Origin: Myxococcus sp. RHSTA-1-4
GTDB lineage: Bacteria > Myxococcota > Myxococcia > Myxococcales > Myxococcaceae
Reading direction: 5' to 3'
Length of the DNA stretch: 64,000 bases
Assembly: GCF_020037125.1 (NCBI RefSeq)
Contig: NZ_JAIQDG010000033.1
Span: 1 to 64,000, forward strand
The notes under the pieces were generated by a model. It searched no databases. It was not told where the DNA came from and saw only the letters and a program-made list of their open reading frames with translations. Within the stretch, counting starts at the first letter, position 1, and the number at the start of each line of letters is the position of its first letter. Of the stretch, positions 15,958-24,524 are shown piece after piece. Made by a program: the position numbers and the translations under genes.

Positions 15958-16361
15958 TGGAGGAGCCGGGGTGGCTTGGCTGGCTGGAGAACACGGCGTT
16001 GGCGGAGACGCTGCGCCGTGAGCCCCTGCTCTTTCCGCTGGTGGAGACGGCCCACATCCTCGGCTTCGTCATCCTGGTGGGCGCGGCGGTGATGTTCGAC
16101 CTGCGCCTGTTGGGCCTCTCGCGGCGGTTGCTGGAGGGCCACGCGGCCAGGGTCATCGCCCGCCGCTCTGCCGCGACGCGGGGGGCTTGGGGGGCTCCTG
16201 GAAACGAGGAGGCGGACTGGAGGGTCCGAGCGCGCGCACGGGCACCTGTGCCTTCACGGGCGGCTGGAGGGCGGGGAACGAGGCCGTCAGCGGGCCCACG
16301 AAGAGCAGGCCCTGGTAGCCCTCCTCGGTGGGTGACGGGTAGAAGCGCACGTAGGGGCTGA
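15957..16361 (+). pseudogene. 3'-truncated DUF6644-like membrane protein gene
   Basis: The first 60 residues (ETLRREPLLFPLVETAHILGF, then a hydrophobic helix and FDLRLLGLSRRLLEG) look like the start of a DUF6644-type inner-membrane protein. From about residue 70 the frame turns into low-complexity Arg/Pro-rich sequence because it runs antisense through the 3' end of the leftward lipoprotein gene ending at 16153. The expected further membrane helices are missing. The family is usually clearly longer in hydrophobic content, so I read this as a gene cut at about 16150-16170, probably by deletion. The family name is from pattern recall. Confidence 0.6.
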
Positions 16362-17538
16362 GCCCCGGGTGGTCGGCCACGCGGGCGTCCGGAATGGCGC
16401 CCACGATGCGGCAGTCGAGCATGCTCCGGTTGTCCAGCCCACAGCCCCACCGCTTCCCTGGGGCATAACCCAGCTCCAGCACCCGCAGCGTCGGCAGCGA
16501 ACGGAGGTGGTGGGCCATGGGGGTGAAGTCCTGGTCCCAAGGCACGCCGGTGACGGTGCGCACGTGGGTGTTGCCCGCCAGCACGATGAGCACCTCCTCC
16601 GGCCGCGCGGCATGGCGCTTCAGCCACACGTCCGCCAGGACGGCGTCGCGCTCGCTGGCGCGGGCCTCCTCGGTGTCATAGGCCACCAGCGACACCCGCA
16701 GGCCCAGCTCGCGCATGGCGCGCACCCGGTCGATGAGGTCGAACACGGCGCGGCTGCTGCGGCCGTCCTGGTAGGGCCGCCGCCAGAAGTGCCCCTCCAG
16801 CAGCGCGTCCTGGTCCACCGGAGTGCCCGCGCTGACGAGATACCGGTCGATGCGCTCCTGCTCCTCGTGGGGAATGGACAGCCCCAGCGCCACGGCATGG
16901 CCCGCCTCTGCGGCCTCGCACACCACGTCCCCCACCACCGCGGGCGCCTCGCGCGAGCCGAGCTGCTCGCCGATGAGCATCACCAGCCCCGGCGTCAGCA
17001 GCTCGGCCACGCCGCGCACCCTGCGCAGGCAGCGAGCCTCGTCCCGCCAGCGCGTGAGATAGAAGCTCTCGTCGCGCACCGCCTCGGCCGGCGGCGGCAC
17101 CCACGTCCCCTCCCTGGAGGCCACGCCAGTCCAGACGGCATCCTTCAGCCGCGCCCCGAGCGCCTCCTCCAGCGCCACGTCCCGCTTGCGCGAGAAACCG
17201 CCACCCCCATTCTTCAGGAGGAAGGCTCGCACCACGGAGCGGCCGGGCCCGGCGGCGATGCCCGTCACCAGGTAGCGCTCCTCGACGGTGCCATCAGGGC
17301 CCTTCGACTCCTTCCAGGCGGTGACGCGCTGCCCGGGGTCCTTCTCCTCCTCCAGGGAGAACCCCTTCTCCTTCAGGAGCTGTTCCGCGGCGGCCAGCAT
17401 CTCCGGCACGGGGACGAAGATGACCTGCGCGAACCGGGTGGGGAGCTGCGTCTCGACGGGCTTCCGGGCCGTCCCCCCGCAACCGGCCAGCACGCCGATG
17501 ACACAAAGGCTCACGATGAGACGCGATGGAAAGGGCAT
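16153..17538 (-). CDS. ChaN/Tiki-like lipoprotein
   Basis: A 461-residue protein. The ATG at 17538 follows AAGGAG and yields a lipoprotein signal (SLCVIGVLAGCGG). After an N-terminal region of about 200 residues that I do not recognise, residues from about 210 contain LIGEQLGSREAPAVVGDVVC, VALGLSIPHEEQ and the region around RVSLVAYD, which resemble haem-binding ChaN-like proteins of the Tiki/TraB superfamily (motif G-E-x-H/L-x-S). The usual His after GEQ is Leu here, so activity is uncertain. The 3' end overlaps the truncated gene on the other strand. Confidence 0.65.
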   Translation of the reverse strand: MPFPSRLIVSLCVIGVLAGCGGTARKPVETQLPTRFAQVIFVPVPEMLAAAEQLLKEKGFSLEEEKDPGQRVTAWKESKGPDGTVEERYLVTGIAAGPGRSVVRAFLLKNGGGGFSRKRDVALEEALGARLKDAVWTGVASREGTWVPPPAEAVRDESFYLTRWRDEARCLRRVRGVAELLTPGLVMLIGEQLGSREAPAVVGDVVCEAAEAGHAVALGLSIPHEEQERIDRYLVSAGTPVDQDALLEGHFWRRPYQDGRSSRAVFDLIDRVRAMRELGLRVSLVAYDTEEARASERDAVLADVWLKRHAARPEEVLIVLAGNTHVRTVTGVPWDQDFTPMAHHLRSLPTLRVLELGYAPGKRWGCGLDNRSMLDCRIVGAIPDARVADHPGLSPYVRFYPSPTEEGYQGLLFVGPLTASFPALQPPVKAQVPVRALGPSSPPPRFQEPPKPPASRQSGGR

Positions 17539-17634
17539 GAGGGCTCCTTGCACGGACTGCCCGTGAACGCGGGAAGAGCCCTTGCATATCGCCCTCCCCC
17601 CCCGGGCCACGCGTCCACGCCCCTACCGCGTGTG

Positions 17635-19059
17635 TCAGCGCGAGGCGGTGGCACCCGCCTGCCCGCCCGCCCGCTCCTCTCGTGGGACGGCCGGCAGGAG
17701 GATGCGGACGGTGGTGCCCTCACCGGGGCGGCTCTCCAGCACCAGCGTCCCGCCATGCGCGTCCACGATGCGCCGGGCCAGGGCGAGCCCCAGTCCCACG
17801 CCGCCCGTCCTCCGGGCGCGGCTGTGGTCCGTGCGGAAGAACGGTGTCCCCACGCGAGGCAGGTCCTCCGCGTCGATGCCGATGCCCTCGTCCGCCACCT
17901 CGAACTGGAGGCTCGGCCCCACCGCGCGCACAAACAGGCGCACGGTGGTGCCGGGCTCGGAGTACTTCCCCGCGTTGTCGAGCAGGTTGTCCAGCACGCG
18001 CCGCAGCAGCACCGGGTCCGCCTCCAGCGCGGGCAGGGGCGCGTCCACGCTCACCGCCAGCCGGTGCCCGGGGCGGGTGGAGCGGAAGCGGGCGGCGGCC
18101 TTGTCCACCAGCGCGCCCGGGTCCACGTGTTCCAGACGCAGCGGGGGCGCGGCGGAGCCGGGGCCGGAGGTGGCCAGGTCCAGCTTCGCGGTGGTGAGCA
18201 CGTCCTCCACCAGCCGCTCCAGCTCGGACAGGTCCTCGGTGAGCTCGGACAGCACCTCGCGCGCGGTGGCGGCATCTCCCTCCCCCGCCAGGTCCAGCGC
18301 CACGCGGATGCGCGCCAGCGGCGTGCGCAGCTCATGCGATACGTTGGCCAGCAATTCCTTCTGCGAGCGCAGCAGGTGGGTGATGCGGCCGGCCATCTCG
18401 TCGAAGGCCTCGGCCACCTCGCCCAGCTCGTCCCGGCGGCGGATGCCGGTGCGCGTGTCCAGCTTCCCCGCGCCGAAGTCCCGCGCCGCCTGGGCCAGCC
18501 GCTGGAGGGGACCGGCCAGCGTTCGCGCGAAGGCCAGGGACGTAATCGCCGTGCAGATGAGCACCGCGGCCACGGTGAGCGCGGTGTCCGGCGCGGGTGG
18601 CGCCGGCGGGGGAATGAAGATGGTGGCGTAGGCCTCCAGAGGACCGTGCTCGGGAACCCGGACGTTGATGGCGGGCGGAGGAGGCCCCTTGTGAGGAGGG
18701 CCCGGCCTGCCCAGTGCCCGCAGCTCGGCGGCGCTCAGGGGCGGCGCGGGCCGTGGCGTGTTGGTGGCGATGAGCTGCCCGGCCGCATCGCGCAGCGTCA
18801 CCCTCGCATCGAGGTCTTCCGCCGCCCGGTCCAGCGACGCCTGGAGCACGGCCGGGTCATCCCGGAGGGCCACCCACTCCTGGACGAGGTACTTGAAGTG
18901 CTGGGAGAAACCACGCCGGAAGGGCTTCTCCAGCACGAACGGGCGGGCGGCGAGCAGCGTGGCGCTGACCAGCACGAGCTGGGCCAGTCCCACCATGTAG
19001 ATGCGCAGCAGCAGCCGCCCCGGACGGCGGAAGATGGGCCGGCGCCACGACGGGCTCAC
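17635..19059 (-). CDS. Sensor histidine kinase, CpxA-like
   Basis: A 474-residue membrane kinase: TM1 at 15-38, a periplasmic sensor of about 120 residues that is proline-rich (GPPHKGPPPP), TM2 at 159-178, HAMP at 180-232, HisKA with phospho-acceptor His242 (SHELRTPLAR), and an ATPase domain with N box (DNLLDNAGKYS), DEGIGI, and GGVGLGLA. The GTG start overlaps the stop of the response regulator gene (GTGA), so the pair is coupled. Architecture and the divergent Spy-like gene suggest an envelope-stress system. Confidence 0.93.
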   Translation of the reverse strand: MSPSWRRPIFRRPGRLLLRIYMVGLAQLVLVSATLLAARPFVLEKPFRRGFSQHFKYLVQEWVALRDDPAVLQASLDRAAEDLDARVTLRDAAGQLIATNTPRPAPPLSAAELRALGRPGPPHKGPPPPAINVRVPEHGPLEAYATIFIPPPAPPAPDTALTVAAVLICTAITSLAFARTLAGPLQRLAQAARDFGAGKLDTRTGIRRRDELGEVAEAFDEMAGRITHLLRSQKELLANVSHELRTPLARIRVALDLAGEGDAATAREVLSELTEDLSELERLVEDVLTTAKLDLATSGPGSAAPPLRLEHVDPGALVDKAAARFRSTRPGHRLAVSVDAPLPALEADPVLLRRVLDNLLDNAGKYSEPGTTVRLFVRAVGPSLQFEVADEGIGIDAEDLPRVGTPFFRTDHSRARRTGGVGLGLALARRIVDAHGGTLVLESRPGEGTTVRILLPAVPREERAGGQAGATASR

Positions 19060-19784
19060 GTCTCTTCTCCGGTGGCGAGCATGTAGCCCGCCCCGCGCAC
19101 CGTCTTGAGCAACGTGGGGTTGCGCGGGTCCGCCTCCAGCTTCTGCCGGAGCCGGAAGATGTGGACGTCCACCGAGCGGTCGAACACCTCCTCCGCGCTG
19201 CCCTTCACCAGGTCCAGGAGCTGCTCGCGGCTGAGCACGCGCCCGGCGCGCTCGGCGAGCACGCGCAGCAGGCCGAACTCATAGGTGGTGAGGTGCAGCA
19301 CCCTGCCGTCCAGGGTGGCGCGGAGGCTGCGCGGGTCCAGCGTCAGCCGCCCCACCTGGACGGGCTGGGTGGCGGGACCGGCCTTGCCGCGGGCACGCCG
19401 CACCTGGGCGCGGATGCGGGCCAGCAGCTCGCGTGACGAATAGGGCTTGGCCAGGTAGTCGTCCGCGCCCGTCTCCAGGCCGAGCACCCGGTCGGCCTCC
19501 TCGCCGCGCGCGGTGACCATGATGATGGGCACGTCGGTGCGGCCGCGCAGCTCGCGGCACACCTGCAGGCCATCACGGCCGGGCAGCATCAGGTCGAGCA
19601 GGACGACGTCGAAGGTGTGACGGGTGGCCTCCGCGAGCGCGTCGGTGCCGGAGTGGGCCACGGTGACGACGACACCGTGCTCCTGGAGGTAGCGGCTGGT
19701 GAGCCGGGCGAGCCGCTCGTCGTCCTCGACGAGGAGGACCTGCACGGTGCCCTCTTCCGGGGTCAGGGGCGTGGGCTGCTCCAT
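19056..19784 (-). CDS. OmpR/CpxR-type response regulator
   Basis: A 242-residue regulator. The receiver has Asp21-Asp22, phospho-acceptor Asp64 (VVLLDLMLPG) and Lys in YLAKPYSS. The C-terminal winged helix ends with VDVHIFRLRQKLEADPRNPTLLKTVRGAGYM. The ATG at 19784 removes an implausible 38-residue extension. It is the first gene of the two-gene operon with the kinase and faces a promoter region that contains a long inverted repeat. Confidence 0.94.
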   Translation of the reverse strand: MEQPTPLTPEEGTVQVLLVEDDERLARLTSRYLQEHGVVVTVAHSGTDALAEATRHTFDVVLLDLMLPGRDGLQVCRELRGRTDVPIIMVTARGEEADRVLGLETGADDYLAKPYSSRELLARIRAQVRRARGKAGPATQPVQVGRLTLDPRSLRATLDGRVLHLTTYEFGLLRVLAERAGRVLSREQLLDLVKGSAEEVFDRSVDVHIFRLRQKLEADPRNPTLLKTVRGAGYMLATGEET

Positions 19785-19908
19785 GGATTGTGTCTCCCGT
19801 ATCGCGAGCTCCCGGACAAGGTAGCAACGAAAGGCGTGGTCCGGCGGCTTGGAGGGAGTCGGGTATTCCCGCCGGGGTCCACAGCCGCAAGGTGTCACCC
19901 GGCCATGT

Positions 19909-19943
19909 CCGTAACACTTCGCGGAGATGACGAAATGTTACGG
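19909..19943. promoter_or_regulatory. Inverted repeat between response regulator and Spy-like gene
   Basis: CCGTAACACTTCG and CGAAATGTTACGG form 13-bp arms (one mismatch) around a 9-bp spacer. It lies about 125 bp before the regulator start and 150 bp before the Spy-like start, a position suited to control both divergent promoters. It could bind the response regulator, but OmpR-type proteins usually prefer direct repeats, so another factor is possible. Confidence 0.5.
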
Positions 19944-20091
19944 AGCCCGGAGCCTCCGACATATGCCGAAATAGAAGGTTCATCTCGGGGACATGGGTGA
20001 GGCGCACCTTGCACCGTGATGCGCCAGGGCACCCGCCAGGCAGGCGCTGGAGGGCAGGACCGCCCCGGCTCACGCGGAACGGAGGAAGCTC

Positions 20092-20628
20092 ATGTCGTGG
20101 AAGATGATGCCGTTGATGGTGGTGCTGGCCCTCCCGGCGGTGGCGTGCGCGCAGGACGCCGGGGCGCGGCTGGGGTCGGGAGGCAGTGAGCCAGGCCCCC
20201 GGCGGCCACCCTCGTCGCTGGAGCTGCTGCTGGAGAACCGGGAGGCGCTCGCGCTGACGCCGGAACAGGTCGCCCAGGTCGCCGAGCTCCAGGCGGCGCT
20301 GGAGGAGAAGAACGCCTCGCTGCACGAGCAACTGCGGGCGTTGAGACCGCCCCGTCCGCCGGGCCCGCCGCCGATGGATGGCAGCCGGGCGGCCGACGCC
20401 CCCCCGGGAGGCGAGCCCCCCGACGCCGCGCGGATGCGTGAGCGGATGCAGCAGGCGGAGCCGCTCTTCCACGAACTGCGCGCCAATGACGAGGCCGCGT
20501 ACGCGCAGGCGGAGCAGGTGCTGAGCGACACGCAGAAGACGCGGGCGCGCGAGCTCATCGAGCAGGCCCGCGAGGAGCATCACCGCCGGCACGAAGCCAT
20601 GCGCGAACGGCTGCGGAGCCGTCAGTGA
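20092..20628 (+). CDS. Spy/CpxP-like periplasmic protein
   Basis: A 178-residue exported protein: signal peptide MSWKMMPLMVVLALPAVACA, a Pro/Gly-rich linker, then helix-forming sequence with the LTPEQVAQV turn typical of the LTXXQ (Spy/CpxP) group, and a second long basic helix (ARELIEQAREEHHRRHEAMRERL). Spy/CpxP proteins are periplasmic chaperones or inhibitors of CpxA-like kinases. Divergence from a CpxAR-like pair supports a role as its target or feedback partner. Confidence 0.75.
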   Translation: MSWKMMPLMVVLALPAVACAQDAGARLGSGGSEPGPRRPPSSLELLLENREALALTPEQVAQVAELQAALEEKNASLHEQLRALRPPRPPGPPPMDGSRAADAPPGGEPPDAARMRERMQQAEPLFHELRANDEAAYAQAEQVLSDTQKTRARELIEQAREEHHRRHEAMRERLRSRQ

Positions 20629-20979
20629 GTCCGTGGCTCTGGCTGTGCATCCTCGCCGCCGTGCCGAAGGCGGCGAGGCACACGCGACGGGCAGTGGCCC
20701 CCATGCCGACGAATGCCCGGAACAGGCGCCGTGCCAGACCGGCATCCAGGGCCCAGCCCTACACGGCGAGGCCTGACAGGGAGAGAAGCAGTCGTTGAGC
20801 GCCACCCGCCCCGGGCACGGCTGCCGTGCCACGCCCGGGTGCGGGAGCACGGCTGAAGGGCCTCCTCGCTCGGGGCGCACCGTGCGAGGCACGGAGTACG
20901 CCCTTTCCGCCGCTCAGCATTGAGCACACACCGGCTGGGCTTGCCGGCGGCGGAAGCTCACTCCACCATCAACGCCGGC
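20629..20979. other. Intergenic region with a terminator
   Basis: A convergent spacer. Apart from the hairpin at 20651-20678 I see no gene, repeat or promoter. Confidence 0.5.
20651..20678 (+). terminator. Hairpin downstream of the Spy-like gene
   Basis: A perfect 10-bp stem (CCTCGCCGCC / GGCGGCGAGG) with an 8-nt loop starts 22 nt after the stop codon. No T-run follows, as is common in this genome. Confidence 0.6.
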
Positions 20980-22497
20980 TCATGGCGCCCCGTGCGCGGC
21001 GCTGAGCGCGCGCCGGTCCACCTTGCCGGGTGAGGTGCGCGGCAGTGCGTCGATGAAGCGCACCGACTTGGGCGTCTTGTAGCGGGCGAGCCGTCCCTCG
21101 CAGAAGGCGATGAGCGCCTCCGCCGTGGGCGCGGTGCCCGGGCGCGCGACGACGAGCGCGCGCGGCGTCTCGCCCCACTTCGGGTCGGGCACGCCGATGA
21201 CGGCGACCTCGGCCACGTCCGGGTGGCCCGCGAGGACACTCTCCACCTCGGAGGGGTAGATGTTCTCTCCTCCGGAGATGATGAGGTCCTTGCTGCGCCC
21301 GACGATGCGGAAGCACCCGTCCGCGTCGCGGCTGGCCAGGTCGCCGGTGTGCAGCCAGCCGCCGGCGAAGGTACGCGCGGTGTCCTCGGGGCGGCGCCAG
21401 TAACCGGCGCACAGGTGGGGCCCACGCAGGAGCAGCTCGCCCACGTCGCCCGGCTGCTGCTCTCCGTCGATGCGAGCCTCGACATGGAACAGCGGCACGC
21501 CGACGGCGCCCGGCTTTCGGCGCACCTCGCCCGGAGGCAGCCAGAAGTTGTTGGGGCCCGCCTCGGTGAGGCCGTAGCCCGTCTTGAAGTCCACGCCCCG
21601 GGCGAAGAAGCGCTCGAACACGGGAGCCGGGCAGGGAGCGCCGCCGCTGATGAGCAGCTTGAGGCGCGAGAAGTCCACCGACTCGAAGCGCGGGTGGCGC
21701 TGCATCTCGATGAACATGGTGGGCACACCGAAGACGAGGCTCACCGCGCCCCGGTGGACGAGGTCGAACACGCCGTCCACGTCGAAGCTCCGGCACACCA
21801 CGGAGGCGCCGCCCACATAGACGAGCGGGGTGGTGAAGACGCTCAAGCCGCCGGCATGGAACAGGGGCGCGTTGAGCAGGGCCACGTCGTTGGCGGTGAG
21901 CCCCCAGCTCACCACGGTATTCACCGCGTTCGCGGTGATGGAGCCATGCGTGAGCACGGCGGCCTTGGGCACGCCGGTGCTACCGCCCGTGTAGCAGAGC
22001 ACCCACGGCGCATCGGCCTCCAGCTCCAGCACCGGAAGCGGCGCGTGCGAGCCGGCCTCCCGCTCGGAGAAGGCGCGCTCGCCGGGGCCGGGCTCGCCGA
22101 GGCTCAGCCAGTGCCGCACGAAGGGAGCGCGGGCGCGGACGGTGTCCACGGCGCCGCGGAACTCGGGGCCGAAGACGAGGACGGAGGGCTCCGCATCCCC
22201 GAGCAGGGCCGCCAGCTCCGCGGGGCTGAGGCGCCAGTTGAGCGGCTGGAGGATGGCCCCCAGCTTCGCGCAGGCGAAGACGAGGTCGAGGAACTCGACG
22301 CAGTTGTACGCGAGCACGGCGACGCGGTCGCCCCGGCCCACGCCGAGCGCGTGGTGGAGGAAGGCGGCGGTGCGCGACACGGTGGCGTCCCACTCACGGT
22401 AGGAGATGCGGCGCTCGCCGTGGTTGGCGTCGATGAGGGCGGTGCGGTCGGGGTCCAGCGCGGCGCGGCGGGCCAGCCAGTCATGGACGATGGGCAT
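20980..22497 (-). CDS. AMP-dependent acyl-CoA synthetase
   Basis: A 505-residue member of the adenylate-forming (ANL) family that would activate a carboxylic acid to an acyl-AMP and then the CoA thioester. Motifs: P-loop YTGGSTGVPK, GYGLTEAGPN (A5), GWLHTGDLA (A7/A8), and the C-terminal lysine in RTSPGKVDRR. Length is normal for medium/long-chain or O-succinylbenzoate-like ligases. The gene is alone; the substrate cannot be told from sequence. A second ligase of the same family lies at 35.2 kb. Confidence 0.92.
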   Translation of the reverse strand: MPIVHDWLARRAALDPDRTALIDANHGERRISYREWDATVSRTAAFLHHALGVGRGDRVAVLAYNCVEFLDLVFACAKLGAILQPLNWRLSPAELAALLGDAEPSVLVFGPEFRGAVDTVRARAPFVRHWLSLGEPGPGERAFSEREAGSHAPLPVLELEADAPWVLCYTGGSTGVPKAAVLTHGSITANAVNTVVSWGLTANDVALLNAPLFHAGGLSVFTTPLVYVGGASVVCRSFDVDGVFDLVHRGAVSLVFGVPTMFIEMQRHPRFESVDFSRLKLLISGGAPCPAPVFERFFARGVDFKTGYGLTEAGPNNFWLPPGEVRRKPGAVGVPLFHVEARIDGEQQPGDVGELLLRGPHLCAGYWRRPEDTARTFAGGWLHTGDLASRDADGCFRIVGRSKDLIISGGENIYPSEVESVLAGHPDVAEVAVIGVPDPKWGETPRALVVARPGTAPTAEALIAFCEGRLARYKTPKSVRFIDALPRTSPGKVDRRALSAAHGAP

Positions 22498-22566
22498 GGC
22501 CCCGCACGCTAGCCGACTGGCGTGCGTTCTCGCGCCCCCTTCGGGGCATCCGCTTGAGCCCTCACG

Positions 22567-22630
22567 CAGTTTGAGGATAGTTTGAGTCAGCCCTCCACAC
22601 TGGAGGGAGACCTCAAACTGGACTCAAACT
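22567..22630 (+). promoter_or_regulatory. Symmetric TTTGAG/CTCAAA repeat cluster at the start of the AlbA_2 gene
   Basis: Two boxes, CAGTTTGAGG (22567-22576) and AGTTTGAGTC (22579-22588), are followed by a small hairpin CCCTCC-ACACT-GGAGGG (22591-22607), then the exact complements CCTCAAACTG (22611-22620) and GACTCAAACT (22621-22630). The order A-B-A'-B' allows alternative hairpins or four operator half-sites. Since the cluster sits at the start codon, autoregulation is a natural guess. Confidence 0.7.
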
Positions 22631-24465
22631 CCATGACACGGCGCATCAGGGAACAGGTACAGCTAGCGCTCGCCCAGGTGCACGCTGGGAGCGTCTCCAG
22701 TCACCTGGAGAGTTCCGTCCTGGATTTCAAGCAAGAAGGGCGGAGTCGAGACGACTTCGTGCGCGACCTCGCACGTGACGCCATCTGCTTCGCCAACGCG
22801 AATGGAGGCGCTCTCGTCATCGGGGTGGACGACAGACAGGGAGGCCCAGCGGCCTTCAGCGGAACGAATCTCGATCCGAGCATCCTCCGAAAGCGCATCT
22901 ACGAGTTGAGCGAGCCCCCCATCCTGGTCGAGGTCGAGGAACAAACCGTCGCGGGAGTCCGCCTGCTCCTCGTGTTCGTGCCGCAAGGCATCGAGGTGCA
23001 CGCGGACAAACAAGGGCAGGCACGGCGTCGAATCGACAAGGACTGCCTGCCCATGGGCCCCAGTGACATCGCGAGGCTTCGTGAGGAGCGCCAGGGATTC
23101 GACTGGTCCGCGCAGCCCAGCGGCCGTCAGTGGACGGAGGCCTCCGCGCTGGCCATTCAGGCTGCTCGCCAGAGCCTGGCGGTGCTGACGGACGAGCGAC
23201 GCAAGTACGCGCGACTCGCTAGCGACCTGGACCTGCTGCGCGCGCTGGGCGTCGTCTCGGAACAAGGGGAGCTCTTGCGTGCGGGAGAGCTGCTCTTCTG
23301 CGAGACAGCCCTTTCTCCCGCGATTCAGTATCACTATCGTCAGACGCCAGGAGGTGAACCACGTGCCATCGAGCGCATCGACACGCCTCTCGTCCTTGCG
23401 TTCGACAGGGCGTTGAGCCTGGTACGAGCACGGCTCAATCAGACCCCGCTCTCACTCCCCACAGGACAGCAGATAGACATCGCGGACTTTCCCGAACTGG
23501 CCATTCGCGAAGCCATCGCGAACGCCCTTGTCCACCGCGACTACCGCATGCGGGGCCCCGTCCTGATAGAGCACTCGCCGCAGGTGTTCATCGTCACTTC
23601 CCCCGGGCCCCTCGTCTCGGGAGTGACCCCGGAGAACATCCTCACCCATCCCCCGAAGCCTCGTAATCCGGTCCTGGCGAGGGCGGCACGTACACTCGGT
23701 TTCGCGGAAGAGGCTGGGCGCGGAGTGGACCGAATGTACCGGGAGATGATCCGCTCTGGCCGCGACCTTCCCCACATCGACGCAGCCATCGACCAGGTAC
23801 AAGTGAAGTTGATAGGGGGAGCGCCCCGGACACAAATCGCACGCTTCGTCGCGCAGCTCCCGGAGCATGAGCAGGATGATACGGACACCCTGCTCATCCT
23901 CTTCCGCCTGTGCCGCAGCCGTCTGGTCATGGCTCTTGACCTGATGCCGCTGCTCCAGAAATCAGCGCAGGAGGCGGAAGCAAGCCTACGGCGGCTGGCC
24001 AGTAGCGACCTGGCCATCCTCGAAGCCACGCGGCAAACAGCCCCACGCGCGCACCCCTCGTATCGCTTGAGGGGAGAGGTCCTCAAGTCCCTTGGCTCAG
24101 CGGTCGACTACCACCGCCGGACCGTGGATGAGCTGGACCGCAAGGTCATCGCGCACGTGCGCGAGTACGAGAGGGTGAACAACCGCACCCTACAGAACCT
24201 CTTCGACGTGGATGTCATCCGTGCACGCGACATCTTGTCGGACATGGTTGAGCGGCAGCTCCTGGTCAAGATCTCCGCGCAGCAGCGAGGCCCATCGGTC
24301 GAGTACGGCCCTGGCCCCAAGTTCCCAGGGAAACTGAAGGCCGGCGCGAAGAAGCCCCGGCCCAGCAAGCAGCCCTCCAGGAAGCGCGCTCGCGACCGTG
24401 ATTCATCCACATTGCCGCTCCCTCTTGAGTCCAGGTCATCCCGAAAGCCTCGCGGCCGGTCATGA
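22582..24465 (+). CDS. AlbA_2 (Schlafen-like) DNA-binding ATP-dependent regulator
   Basis: A 627-residue protein with an N-terminal AlbA_2 domain (ESSVLDFKQEG, then ICFANANGGALVIGVDD) and a GHKL-like ATP-binding module (AIREAIANALVHRDYRMRG; LGFAEEAGRGVDRMYREM), a combination known in putative transcriptional regulators. A C-terminal winged-helix region follows and the tail is very basic (SRKRARDRD, RSSRKPRGRS). Start is uncertain: TTG at 22582 has GAGG five nt upstream; ATG at 22633 has no visible ribosome-binding site but would leave the repeat cluster outside the gene. Third-position GC is lower than in neighbours, which could mean transfer. Confidence 0.8.
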   Translation: MSQPSTLEGDLKLDSNSMTRRIREQVQLALAQVHAGSVSSHLESSVLDFKQEGRSRDDFVRDLARDAICFANANGGALVIGVDDRQGGPAAFSGTNLDPSILRKRIYELSEPPILVEVEEQTVAGVRLLLVFVPQGIEVHADKQGQARRRIDKDCLPMGPSDIARLREERQGFDWSAQPSGRQWTEASALAIQAARQSLAVLTDERRKYARLASDLDLLRALGVVSEQGELLRAGELLFCETALSPAIQYHYRQTPGGEPRAIERIDTPLVLAFDRALSLVRARLNQTPLSLPTGQQIDIADFPELAIREAIANALVHRDYRMRGPVLIEHSPQVFIVTSPGPLVSGVTPENILTHPPKPRNPVLARAARTLGFAEEAGRGVDRMYREMIRSGRDLPHIDAAIDQVQVKLIGGAPRTQIARFVAQLPEHEQDDTDTLLILFRLCRSRLVMALDLMPLLQKSAQEAEASLRRLASSDLAILEATRQTAPRAHPSYRLRGEVLKSLGSAVDYHRRTVDELDRKVIAHVREYERVNNRTLQNLFDVDVIRARDILSDMVERQLLVKISAQQRGPSVEYGPGPKFPGKLKAGAKKPRPSKQPSRKRARDRDSSTLPLPLESRSSRKPRGRS

Positions 24466-24478
24466 CGCCCCCCCTGAT

Positions 24479-24518
24479 GGGGTGTGCCCGGCTCAAAAGG
24501 TGGGGCCGGGCACACCCC
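24479..24518. terminator. Bidirectional terminator
   Basis: A perfect 14-bp stem (GGGGTGTGCCCGGC / GCCGGGCACACCCC) lies between two convergent genes that end at 24465 and 24525. Confidence 0.8.
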
Positions 24519-24524
24519 GGGCGG

